A DNA stretch of 64,000 nucleotides from an uncultured Sunxiuqinia sp. (GTDB lineage Bacteria; Bacteroidota; Bacteroidia; Bacteroidales; Prolixibacteraceae), in assembly GCF_963678245.1 (NCBI RefSeq), contig NZ_OY782776.1, positions 1 through 64,000 of the forward strand, given 5' to 3'. This document shows, one piece after another, positions 27,935 to 36,506 of the stretch. The notes beneath the pieces are model-generated. The model saw nothing but the letters and a program-made list of their open reading frames with translations. It ran no database searches and was not told the DNA's origin. Within the stretch, counting starts at the first letter, position 1. Each line of letters begins with the position of its first letter. The translations under genes were made by a program, and so were the position numbers.

Positions 27935-28978
27935 ATGGATAATAAAAAGAACAAAATAAGACGGTTTGCTGACAACAAGTATTCATATAGTGATTACTCG
28001 TTTGTGGCGTCTTCATTTAGGAAAGACGAATCTAATCCTGAGTTTAAAAAATCATTGGAAGAAGATTGGAACACGACAACAAATAATGTGGATGAGAACG
28101 TTAATGTTCATCGGATACTGGATCAATTGCATCATCAGATTAATTTAAGACAGGTTGAAAAAGGGGCGTTAGCTCATTTTTATTCCAAGTTTTCCAAAAT
28201 AGCAGCAGTCTTGTTGCTGCCAGCATTAATTACAATCGCTGTTTTTAGTTATTTGTCTGTCAACAAACCGGAAGTGTCTGTTTCATGGGCAGAAATACAT
28301 TCTCCTATTGGGAGCAGGACTCGGTTTCAGCTACCAGACGGATCAATTGGATGGTTGAATAGTGGTTCCTCAATTAAATATCCCGTTGATTTTCTAAATA
28401 ACCGTCATGTCGAAATTTATGGTGAAGCGTGGTTTGACGTTGCACATATAAACTCAAGCGCATTTAGAGTGGCTACTCCATATTTTGATGTGCAGGTTTT
28501 AGGGACACAATTCAATGTTATTTCCTATGAAAATGAAGCTACTGCAGAAGTCATTCTTGAACAGGGGAAAGTTCAGATTTTAAATAATGAGGGTAAGGTT
28601 GAAAATGTATTAATACCTGATGAACATTTGGTTTTTAATAAACAGACCCACAAAATGATCAAGACCAGTATTGATTCTGAATCCTATTCAAGTTGGAAAG
28701 ACGGACTACTGATTTTCAAAAATGAACCCATGACAGAAATCGCTAGAAGGTTGGAACGAAGATATAGCACTGACATTATCCTACATGGCGATTTGTTAAA
28801 AAAATCTGTTTTTAGAGCCACGTTTCAGGATGAAAACCTGGAGGAGATTTGTAAAATGCTATCCACGGTTGCCCCTATTAGATACGAAATTCATCAGCGA
28901 GAAAAGCTTCCCGATTACACTTTTTCCAAAAGAACTGTGGAGATGTGGTTGATAAACGATAACAAAACAAACAAATAA
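27935..28978 (+). CDS. FecR family anti-sigma factor, PUL B
   Basis: A 347-residue inner-membrane anti-sigma factor. The cytoplasmic N-terminal part (1-90) is polar. One membrane segment (IAAVLLLPALITIAVFSYL) lies at about 90-108. The periplasmic FecR domain is at about 120-215 (GSRTRFQLPDGSIGWLNSGS, YGEAWFDVAH, VLGTQFNVISY, VILEQGKVQI), and DUF4974 is at about 260-335 (LLIFKNEPMTEIARRLERRY). It should hold the sigma factor encoded upstream and respond to the STN domain of the SusC at 29086. The central domain matches the PUL A FecR in type but the N-terminal sigma-binding part differs, which would help keep the two circuits apart. Confidence 0.93.
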   Translation: MDNKKNKIRRFADNKYSYSDYSFVASSFRKDESNPEFKKSLEEDWNTTTNNVDENVNVHRILDQLHHQINLRQVEKGALAHFYSKFSKIAAVLLLPALITIAVFSYLSVNKPEVSVSWAEIHSPIGSRTRFQLPDGSIGWLNSGSSIKYPVDFLNNRHVEIYGEAWFDVAHINSSAFRVATPYFDVQVLGTQFNVISYENEATAEVILEQGKVQILNNEGKVENVLIPDEHLVFNKQTHKMIKTSIDSESYSSWKDGLLIFKNEPMTEIARRLERRYSTDIILHGDLLKKSVFRATFQDENLEEICKMLSTVAPIRYEIHQREKLPDYTFSKRTVEMWLINDNKTNK

Positions 28979-29003
28979 TATATGCCTATGTGAAGCTAAA
29001 AAA

Positions 29004-29032
29004 ACAGGGAGGTATTGCACTACCTTCCCTGT
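29004..29032 (+). promoter_or_regulatory. Stem-loop in the leader before SusC, PUL B
   Basis: ACAGGGA-GGTA (29004-29014) pairs with TACC-T-TCCCTGT (29021-29032) around a 6-base loop, with one bulged T. No T run follows, so it is not a standard terminator. PUL A has comparable leader stem-loops at the same place. Confidence 0.45.
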
Positions 29033-29085
29033 CATGGAGTAGAATTAACTAGACAAATTTAGTAAATCCACCAATTAACAAATTT

Positions 29086-32000
29086 ATGAAAAAAAAACAG
29101 AACTTAAGGTTGATGCACGACATTGGCCTGCTAAAAATGATTAAAATGATGCGTTTTACCATCTTTATTCTTTTTATCTCATTATCACAGGCTTTTGCTG
29201 TAAACTCATATTCCCAGCAAGCCAAACTAACCCTGTATATGAAGGATGTAAAGGTTGAGGATGTGATCGATGAGATTGAAAATAACAGTGAGTTCTTTTT
29301 TCTTTACAACAAAAGTATGGTTGATGTGGACCGAAAGGTGAACATCAACGTTGTAGGAGAAAGTGTTAACGAAATTCTTGATCGGTTGTTTAATGATACC
29401 GATATCTCTTATTCCATCAAAAACCGACAGATTTTACTAATCAACTCTCAACTAGAAGAGAAAACGTATCAGCAGTCACAATCAGTTTCTGGGAAAGTTA
29501 CTGATCAGTCTGGATTTCCGTTGCCAGGAGTTACTGTTATCTTAAAAGGAACTTCGAGCGGAACCATAACCCGCCCTGATGGAACTTATGTTCTGAATGA
29601 TATTCCTAATGATGCCACACTGGTATTTTCATTTATTGGGATGGCTTCTCAATCCCAGAAAATACAGGGTCGATCAGTTATTAATGTAACGATGGCTGAA
29701 GATTTAATTGGAGTTGACGAAGTTGTTGTAATAGGTTACGGTACCCGGCAAAAGAAAAATTTGGTTGGTGCTGTAGATCAGGTCAACTCTGATATTATAG
29801 AAGGTCGCCCCGTGAGTAATGCATCTCAGGCTTTACAAGGAGCTTCGGCCAATCTTATCATTCAGCAAAAGAGCATGAATCCGAATGATAACAATATGAG
29901 TATCAATATCCGCGGAGTCAGTACGATGAGTAATAATGACCCGCTGATCGTTATCGACGGATTGATTTCAGGTACAGGGACGTTGAACAACCTGAATCCG
30001 AATGACATCGAAAATATATCGGTACTGAAAGATGCTGGTAGCGCAGCCATTTACGGATCCCGTTCCGCTAACGGTGTGATTCTGGTCACTACCAGAAAGG
30101 GCGGTAAAACAGGAAAACCGCAGGTTAAGTTCAGTAGCATGGTCGGCTATCAGGATCCGGATATCTTGTTTCAGCCAGTGCAGGGCTGGGAAAACGCTAT
30201 GCTTCGTGACCAAGCGAACATGAATGTCGGTAACGCTCCCATATTTACTCCGGAGCAGATCCGCGATTTATATGAACACCGTGGTGAAGAATACTGGTAC
30301 CTGAACGAAATCATGAGTAAAGGGCTGCAGCAAAATTATAACATGAGTGTTTCTGGTGGTAACGAGAACAGCACGTACATGATATCAGCTGGTTATTTCG
30401 ACCAGGAGAGCAACTTTGCTGGCGATTTTGGAATGAAGCGGCATAACTTCCGCTCCAACCATACAACCGAATACGGCCGATTCAAGCTCACCTCTTTGAT
30501 GGCTTACACAAAAAGGATCGAAAATACAGTAGCCGGAGGAACCGGAAATACCATTATCAACTCTTCGCGTATTCCTCCTTATTACTATTATAAGTTTCAG
30601 CAAGATGGCAAATGGTTGATAAACGATGTGATTGGAGACGATAATACCATGGGGGGCTTGCTCGACGGGGGCTATGAAAAAAAGGATGAAGATAATTTTA
30701 TTGGTAGCTTAGGCCTCGATTTTAGTATTATTGATGGACTAAAAGCAAAAGGGCTGGTGGGTCTTGACCTGACGCAGCACCACCGTTTTCGAAGAGATCT
30801 GAAAGTGCCTCTGTACTCATCGGCCGACCTTGAAACACCGGTTTCATATATCAACTCCAATACGCTTACCGAAGATTATAACAGCAAAAGGTACACCCTG
30901 AGTACGCAGTTTATGCTGGACTTCGACCGTACATTCAATTCTGTTCACCATGTGAGTGGTTTGGTAGGCGTTTCCAACGAATCGTATACGTTCAAAGCAA
31001 GCCGGATCGCCTGGGAATATACTGACGAAGACCTGGGGCTCCCGACTACAGATGAATCGGTACAAAACACGGATAATAAAAACAGTAACGGAGATACCGA
31101 TCAAACCAGCATCACCTCTGTATTTGGACGTTTAGGATACAATTATATGGACAAATATTATGCGGATGTTACGGTACGGTATGACGGCTCATCAAAATTT
31201 GCCGAAGATCAGCGCTGGGGGTTATTTCCTTCGGTTTCTGCAGCTTGGAGACTTTCGTCTGAAAATTTCATGAAAAGCTACAGTGATCGTATCGGCGATT
31301 TGAAAATTCGTACTTCCTATGGCGTATTGGGTAATCAGAATGTGGACAACTACTCTTACCAAACGGTTTACCAAATGTATCAGAATACCTATGTGTTCAA
31401 CAATAAATCTGTACCGGGAACAGGATATACCTTTGGGAATCCTTTTTTGACCTGGGAGAAATCGGCCAACCTGAATATTGGATTGGACGCCGGATTTTTC
31501 AACGGAAGCTTGTATGTGACGCTCGATTACTTCAACAAAGAAACGACCGATATCCTGCTCTCACCCGAGGTATCGACCGTGTTCGGAAGTAATGCAGCCA
31601 AAGAGAATGCCGGGAAAATGAGAAACAGAGGATGGGAAGCAACCCTTACCTACCGTTTGAAGTCGACAAATTTCGATCACAGGTTCAACCTGAACATTGC
31701 CGATTCGAAAAATGAAGTGACCGATTTCGGTGGAGAAGAAAGTATCGAACCGAACGATCAGTTATACAAGTTGATTCGCGAAAGCGAAGCGCTGGGGTCT
31801 TATTTTGGATTTAAAACCGACGGATACTTTCAAAGTTACGAGGAAATAGCCAACAGTGTCCTTCCCGTTGGAGCTTCTGTTCAACCCGGAGATGTAAAGT
31901 ATAAGGACATCAACGGAGACGAGGTTATTGATAATAAGGATCGAGTGGTACTGGGAAATGCTTTCCCAAGGTATACCTTCGGTTTTACCTATGATGTTTC

Positions 32001-32496
32001 ATTCAAAAACTTTGATTTCAGCGTTTTATTGCAGGGAGTCGGGAAACGCGACATGTATATTCGTGGTGAGCTCATCGAGCCTTTCCACTCGAATTATTCC
32101 TATGTAATTTATCAACATCAATTGGACTTCTGGACGCCCACCAATCCCGATGCGAAGTGGCCGCGCCTTGTAGCTCCTAGTTCTTCTTCTTCTGCAAACA
32201 ATTGGGGAAAGGCAGGTACTGACATCTACCTTTTAAATGGGGCTTACCTTCGTGTAAAGAATATTCAATTAGGATATACCGTGCCAAAAAGGTTAACATC
32301 AAGGGTTGGAATTCAGAAGTTGCGTGCGAGTCTTAACGCGCAAAACCTGTTGACACTATCGAAAAACTCTTTTATTGATCCGGAATCTTCCGAATTCGGA
32401 AATAACATGGGAGGAATAGGTGGTGTTGGGGCCAACAGCGCCCGTAACTATCCTACATTGATTTATTATGGATTTGGATTGGAATTGGAATTTTAA
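29086..32496 (+). CDS. SusC/RagA TonB-linked outer membrane protein with STN signalling domain, PUL B
   Basis: A 1136-residue TonB-dependent oligosaccharide transporter. Signal peptide with the hydrophobic stretch FTIFILFISLSQAFA, STN domain at about 46-118 (KDVKVEDVIDEIENNSEF), carboxypeptidase-regulatory-like domain at about 133-205 (VSGKVTDQSGFPLPGVTVIL), TonB box near 210 (VDEVVVIGYGT), plug with NDPLIVIDGL and ISVLKDAGSAAIYGSRSANGVI, then a barrel ending in GFGLELEF. The STN domain makes it the likely input of the sigma/FecR pair upstream. SusD starts 12 bases after its stop. Compared with the PUL A SusC the extracellular loops differ throughout, as expected for a different glycan. Confidence 0.97.
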   Translation: MKKKQNLRLMHDIGLLKMIKMMRFTIFILFISLSQAFAVNSYSQQAKLTLYMKDVKVEDVIDEIENNSEFFFLYNKSMVDVDRKVNINVVGESVNEILDRLFNDTDISYSIKNRQILLINSQLEEKTYQQSQSVSGKVTDQSGFPLPGVTVILKGTSSGTITRPDGTYVLNDIPNDATLVFSFIGMASQSQKIQGRSVINVTMAEDLIGVDEVVVIGYGTRQKKNLVGAVDQVNSDIIEGRPVSNASQALQGASANLIIQQKSMNPNDNNMSINIRGVSTMSNNDPLIVIDGLISGTGTLNNLNPNDIENISVLKDAGSAAIYGSRSANGVILVTTRKGGKTGKPQVKFSSMVGYQDPDILFQPVQGWENAMLRDQANMNVGNAPIFTPEQIRDLYEHRGEEYWYLNEIMSKGLQQNYNMSVSGGNENSTYMISAGYFDQESNFAGDFGMKRHNFRSNHTTEYGRFKLTSLMAYTKRIENTVAGGTGNTIINSSRIPPYYYYKFQQDGKWLINDVIGDDNTMGGLLDGGYEKKDEDNFIGSLGLDFSIIDGLKAKGLVGLDLTQHHRFRRDLKVPLYSSADLETPVSYINSNTLTEDYNSKRYTLSTQFMLDFDRTFNSVHHVSGLVGVSNESYTFKASRIAWEYTDEDLGLPTTDESVQNTDNKNSNGDTDQTSITSVFGRLGYNYMDKYYADVTVRYDGSSKFAEDQRWGLFPSVSAAWRLSSENFMKSYSDRIGDLKIRTSYGVLGNQNVDNYSYQTVYQMYQNTYVFNNKSVPGTGYTFGNPFLTWEKSANLNIGLDAGFFNGSLYVTLDYFNKETTDILLSPEVSTVFGSNAAKENAGKMRNRGWEATLTYRLKSTNFDHRFNLNIADSKNEVTDFGGEESIEPNDQLYKLIRESEALGSYFGFKTDGYFQSYEEIANSVLPVGASVQPGDVKYKDINGDEVIDNKDRVVLGNAFPRYTFGFTYDVSFKNFDFSVLLQGVGKRDMYIRGELIEPFHSNYSYVIYQHQLDFWTPTNPDAKWPRLVAPSSSSSANNWGKAGTDIYLLNGAYLRVKNIQLGYTVPKRLTSRVGIQKLRASLNAQNLLTLSKNSFIDPESSEFGNNMGGIGGVGANSARNYPTLIYYGFGLELEF

Positions 32497-32508
32497 AACA
32501 CGCAAACC

Positions 32509-34128
32509 ATGGAAAAAAATATAAGAAAATACTACGTAGGAATTGTAGTGATGTTCCTGACATTTTTTACTTCGTGCAACGACCTGGACTTGGCACCCAC
32601 GAATAAATTTACCGATTTGAACTACTGGACATCACCGGACAAAGCTTCCGCCGTTTTAAATATGGCGTATAGCCAGATGTTTGGTGCCAACTATTTCTTT
32701 GCTAACGAAAAGTTGTCAGACAACCTTTACGAAGGCCGGGGAAATTCCGATGAAAAAATCATCACTTCGGGACAGGCTGATGCTGCCTTGGGCCGCTTTG
32801 CCAACGAGTGGAAAACCTGTTACGAGGGAATTAAAACCAGTCATACATTTTTAGAGAATGTTGACTTAGTTCCCAATATGGATGAAACGCTGAAGACCAG
32901 AATGAAAGCAGAAGCCCGTTTTATCCGTGCATTTTTGTTCTTCCGCCTTACAAGTCAATATGGCGATGTCCCCTTGTTCGACCACAACCTGAATCTGGAG
33001 GAAGCTAACAGTGTAACACGTTCATCCAAATCGGATGTGCTCGATTTCGTAAGAAATGAGCTTAACGATATTGCAACCATACTTCCGGTTAAAGAAGAAT
33101 ATGATGATTCGGACAAAGGAAGGATCACCAGTGGGGCTGCGATGACCCTGTTGGCAAGGACCTATTTGTATGAAAACGACTGGACAAACGTGGCTTCCAT
33201 TTGCGAAGATATCATGGATGGTACCTATGGACAGTACGAACTTTACCAAAGCTATTCAGGTCTTTTTATGCCTGAAAATGAATACAACGATGAAGTAATA
33301 CTAGATCTTGGTTATGTATACCCTGAAAGGACATGGAGCGAGTTTTACGATGCCATTCCTATTTCCGTGGGTGGACGAATCAATGCTTTTGCACCTACTC
33401 AGGAACTTGTTGATGCCTATATCATGAAAAACGGGAAGGGTATTGACGATGCAAATTCAGGATATAGTGAAGATAATCCATACGTGAACAGGGACCCGCG
33501 TTTTGAAGCCACGATCGTTTATCACGGTTACCAGTGGGAAAAAGGTGATGGAACAACTTCTACCATTTATATCAAACCTGGTTCTTCCGAGGCGGCGGGC
33601 GCATCTAACCTGGACGAATATGCTGGGCCAGGACAAAATTCAACGGGAACAGGATACTACCTGAGGAAAAATTTTGACCCCACAGCACCAATAGGTATTG
33701 AATCGAGCCTGAACCTGATTCTAATGCGGTATGCTGACGTGCTGTTGATGTATGCAGAGGCTAAAAATGAATTGGAGCAAATGGACGAAAGCATTTGGAA
33801 CGAAACGATTCGGGCGATCCGTGTCCGCGCAGGGTTTACTGACGCTGATGCTTTGAACTATCCGGCAGGCGACCTTCGTGAATTAATCCGTAATGAACGC
33901 CGCATTGAACTGGCTATTGAGGGTCTGAGGCTTTTTGATATCCGTCGTTGGGGGACGATTGAAACAGTGATGAACGGAAATCCTCATGGAGCGAAGTTCG
34001 CGGCTGGCAATATGCAGTATATCCAATTGGATGAGAGGAAATTTAACAGTGAACGGGATTATCTGTTCGCAGTGCCTCAGTCACAGAGGGATATCAATAA
34101 TAATTTGACACAAAATTCGGGCTATTAA
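32509..34128 (+). CDS. RagB/SusD family surface glycan-binding lipoprotein, PUL B
   Basis: A 539-residue lipoprotein, lipobox FTSC followed by NDLD. SusD TPR motifs: MKAEARFIRAFLFFRLTSQYGDVPL near 125-150, LMRYADVLLMYAEAKNEL near 405-422, NERRIELAIEGLRLFDIRRW near 463-483 and a terminal LTQNSGY. It is the lid and recognition subunit for the SusC encoded immediately upstream. The start codon ATG 32509 gives a short charged n-region (MEKNIRKYY) and a normal signal peptide. Confidence 0.96.
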   Translation: MEKNIRKYYVGIVVMFLTFFTSCNDLDLAPTNKFTDLNYWTSPDKASAVLNMAYSQMFGANYFFANEKLSDNLYEGRGNSDEKIITSGQADAALGRFANEWKTCYEGIKTSHTFLENVDLVPNMDETLKTRMKAEARFIRAFLFFRLTSQYGDVPLFDHNLNLEEANSVTRSSKSDVLDFVRNELNDIATILPVKEEYDDSDKGRITSGAAMTLLARTYLYENDWTNVASICEDIMDGTYGQYELYQSYSGLFMPENEYNDEVILDLGYVYPERTWSEFYDAIPISVGGRINAFAPTQELVDAYIMKNGKGIDDANSGYSEDNPYVNRDPRFEATIVYHGYQWEKGDGTTSTIYIKPGSSEAAGASNLDEYAGPGQNSTGTGYYLRKNFDPTAPIGIESSLNLILMRYADVLLMYAEAKNELEQMDESIWNETIRAIRVRAGFTDADALNYPAGDLRELIRNERRIELAIEGLRLFDIRRWGTIETVMNGNPHGAKFAAGNMQYIQLDERKFNSERDYLFAVPQSQRDINNNLTQNSGY

Positions 34129-34163
34129 TCATTTATTAATCAGCGTTTAAAATTAAACTACGT

Positions 34164-35288
34164 ATGAAAAAAATATTGATCAAACTGTTTACAGTAGCTT
34201 CTTTTATCTTCGCTTTGATCGCGTGTAGCGACGATGGTGAAGTGAGAGATTTAAATGTAACGGCAGTCAGTTCGCTTTATGAACCTGATAATGGAAAGAT
34301 AATTACGCTACAGGCTTCGGCATCGGCAACCTTATATTTTGAATGGGAACCAGCCAGGGCCGAAGACAGCGGAATGGTATTGTATGAAGTCGCTTTTGAT
34401 GAAGCTGATGGAGATTTCTCCGAGCCGCTGTTTGTTGCAGCAGCCGATAATAACGGCGGGAGCAACCATGCCACCTTCACTCACAAGCAATTGAATAAAA
34501 TTGCTGCATTGGCGGGTATCGAGTCTTCGCAGCTGGGAACGCTCAAGTGGACTGTTTTTTCCTCTAAAGGAATCAGTCCGATGAAAGCGGAAGAAGAAAG
34601 GACTCTTTCGTTGACCCGTTTGTCCGGCTTGGCCGATGTTCCGGATAATTTGTACATCACCGGTGCGGCAACAGAAAACGGCGATGATCTTTCCGAAGCG
34701 CTAATGATGAAAAAATTGGCCGATGGTGAATTTGAAATTTACACCCGACTGACCGAGGGTGAAAGCTTCAAGTTTGTGAGCGCTACAAGCGGCAGTCCGA
34801 TGGAATTCTCTTTGTCGGGAGAACAAGTTGTGATTGGTGGAACGTCTTCGGTTTCAAAAACCGGGGTCTATAAATATTACCTCGATTTCAACATCGGCTC
34901 TTTTACCTCGAAGGAAGTCACTAAAGTCAGCTTGTATCTGAACTGGTCACAAATGAAGGTTGAACTGCCCTACAAAGCTTATGGTGTGTGGGAAGTGACC
35001 AATTATACTATTACAGGCTTATCCGGCGGCGAAAATACCGACGACCGATACAAATTCAGGATGGAAAGCTCTGAAGGGGAAACCGAGTGGCGAGCTATCA
35101 ATAACGACAGCAAACCAACAGGTAATGAGGCGTATTACGACATGGTTGAAAAAACGAATGTGGAGCAATGGACAAACAATCAGGTCTGGAAGTCACCTGC
35201 AACAGATGGTTGGAGCGATAAAACATACGATATCACCTTCTCACTGAATCCTGAAGGGGCTTACACTCATAATTTGGTAATAAAATAA
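34164..35288 (+). CDS. SusE-like surface lipoprotein, tandem copy 1
   Basis: A 374-residue lipoprotein (lipobox LIAC followed by SDDGE, a surface export pattern). The N-terminal SusE/Ig-like domain is at about 30-155 (FEWEPARAEDSGMVLYEVAFD, LKWTVFSSKG), then two beta-rich modules reminiscent of the starch-binding modules of SusE/SusF (LYITGAATENGDDLSEA near 170; RYKFRMESSEGETEW near 300). Likely binds glycan at the surface next to SusD. It is followed 9 bases later by a paralogue, so this is a tandem duplication. No catalytic motif. Confidence 0.85.
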   Translation: MKKILIKLFTVASFIFALIACSDDGEVRDLNVTAVSSLYEPDNGKIITLQASASATLYFEWEPARAEDSGMVLYEVAFDEADGDFSEPLFVAAADNNGGSNHATFTHKQLNKIAALAGIESSQLGTLKWTVFSSKGISPMKAEEERTLSLTRLSGLADVPDNLYITGAATENGDDLSEALMMKKLADGEFEIYTRLTEGESFKFVSATSGSPMEFSLSGEQVVIGGTSSVSKTGVYKYYLDFNIGSFTSKEVTKVSLYLNWSQMKVELPYKAYGVWEVTNYTITGLSGGENTDDRYKFRMESSEGETEWRAINNDSKPTGNEAYYDMVEKTNVEQWTNNQVWKSPATDGWSDKTYDITFSLNPEGAYTHNLVIK

Positions 35289-35297
35289 CCTGAACAG

Positions 35298-36440
35298 ATG
35301 AAAAAGAAATTGATTAGATTAACAATTATAGCCTCGCTGTTTCTCGCGTTAGTTGCATGCGAGGACGATGGAGGCGACGTGGATACCCGATTGACGGCAG
35401 TCAGCGCATTGACCGAACCTATGGATGGTAAAGAAATAGTTTTGGAGACCTCAGTGGGCGCTTCCTCCTATTTTGAGTGGGAGTACTGTGATGTTGAGGA
35501 AACCGGAACTGCTGTTTATCAAATCGCTTTTGATAAAGCGGATGGTGACTTTTCCGATCCTGTTTATTTGACTTCCGCAGATAATAACGGACTGTACAAT
35601 AATGTAACCATTACGCACAAGCAATTAAATAAAATAGCTGGCATGATGGGGCTCGGTTCTTCGGAAACCGGGAGTTTCAAGTGGACCGTTTTCTCATCAA
35701 AAGGCCTTAAAACGCTCAAAGGCGATGAGGAACGAACGATTACAGTTACGCGTCTGGCTGGTTTTGCAGATTTGCCGATCGATGTTTATGTTACAGGCGA
35801 AGGCTCTGAAGGTGGAGATGACCTTTCTCAGGCTCATCAAATGAAAGCAGTTGCCGGAGGCGAGTTTGAGACTTACACCCAGTTAACTGCGGGCGAACCA
35901 TATTATTTCACCGACGGCACTTCCGGTACTCCCAGAGTTTTTTACACTGACGGAGGCTTAATAAAGGAAGATGGTACTTCTACTGTTGAAACAACAGGTG
36001 TTTACAGGATCACGCTCGATTTTAACACGGGTGCCTGTACTTACACACTGGTTACAAGAATCGGGTTCTATTTCTCTCCCGAAGGGCAGATCTTATTCGA
36101 TCTTCCATACGTCGGAAACGGAATCTTCCGGGCAGAAGACCAGACCGTCACTTTCAAACAAGAAAGCTGGGGTCGGGATGAACGGTATAAATTCCGTATG
36201 TTCGTGAAAGAAAATGGTGGAGCCGATCCAGAGACTGAACTGGAGTGGGGCACGCTGAACGGAACGGATTCCAGGCCTACACCAACAAGCCCTGAATCGT
36301 ACTATTATATCAAATTAATCGACAATATTACCCAGTGGGATAACAAGTGGAAACTGATGGGTGATTTTGATGACGTTCCGGCAGATTATACCATTTATCT
36401 GCAGGCGGGTCAACCCTACACGCATTCGATTACAAAATAA
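35298..36440 (+). CDS. SusE-like surface lipoprotein, tandem copy 2
   Basis: A 380-residue lipoprotein (LVAC followed by EDDGGD). It parallels copy 1 throughout: LTAVSALTEPMDGKEIVLETS, HKQLNKIAGMMGLGSSETG, KWTVFSSKGLK, DVYVTGEGSEGGDDLSQAHQMK and WGRDERYKFRM match positions in copy 1. The middle and last modules have diverged (for example the ligand-face region RVFYTDGGLIKEDGTS), which suggests the copies now bind different parts of the glycan or different lengths. Followed by a palindrome that probably ends or attenuates the SusCDEE transcript. Confidence 0.85.
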   Translation: MKKKLIRLTIIASLFLALVACEDDGGDVDTRLTAVSALTEPMDGKEIVLETSVGASSYFEWEYCDVEETGTAVYQIAFDKADGDFSDPVYLTSADNNGLYNNVTITHKQLNKIAGMMGLGSSETGSFKWTVFSSKGLKTLKGDEERTITVTRLAGFADLPIDVYVTGEGSEGGDDLSQAHQMKAVAGGEFETYTQLTAGEPYYFTDGTSGTPRVFYTDGGLIKEDGTSTVETTGVYRITLDFNTGACTYTLVTRIGFYFSPEGQILFDLPYVGNGIFRAEDQTVTFKQESWGRDERYKFRMFVKENGGADPETELEWGTLNGTDSRPTPTSPESYYYIKLIDNITQWDNKWKLMGDFDDVPADYTIYLQAGQPYTHSITK

Positions 36441-36455
36441 GTTTATAATTAATAC

Positions 36456-36489
36456 AATAGCCGGAAGTAATTAATTACTTCCGGCTATT
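36456..36489 (+). terminator. Perfect 34-base palindrome after the SusE-like pair
   Basis: AATAGCCGGAAGTAATT (36456-36472) is followed with no gap by its exact reverse complement (36473-36489). It would fold into a strong hairpin in RNA. Only weak T content follows, so it may be a partial terminator or an mRNA-stabilising end that lets susCDEE be expressed above the enzymes. Confidence 0.65.
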
Positions 36490-36506
36490 CTTCAAAAGAA
36501 AAAGAT

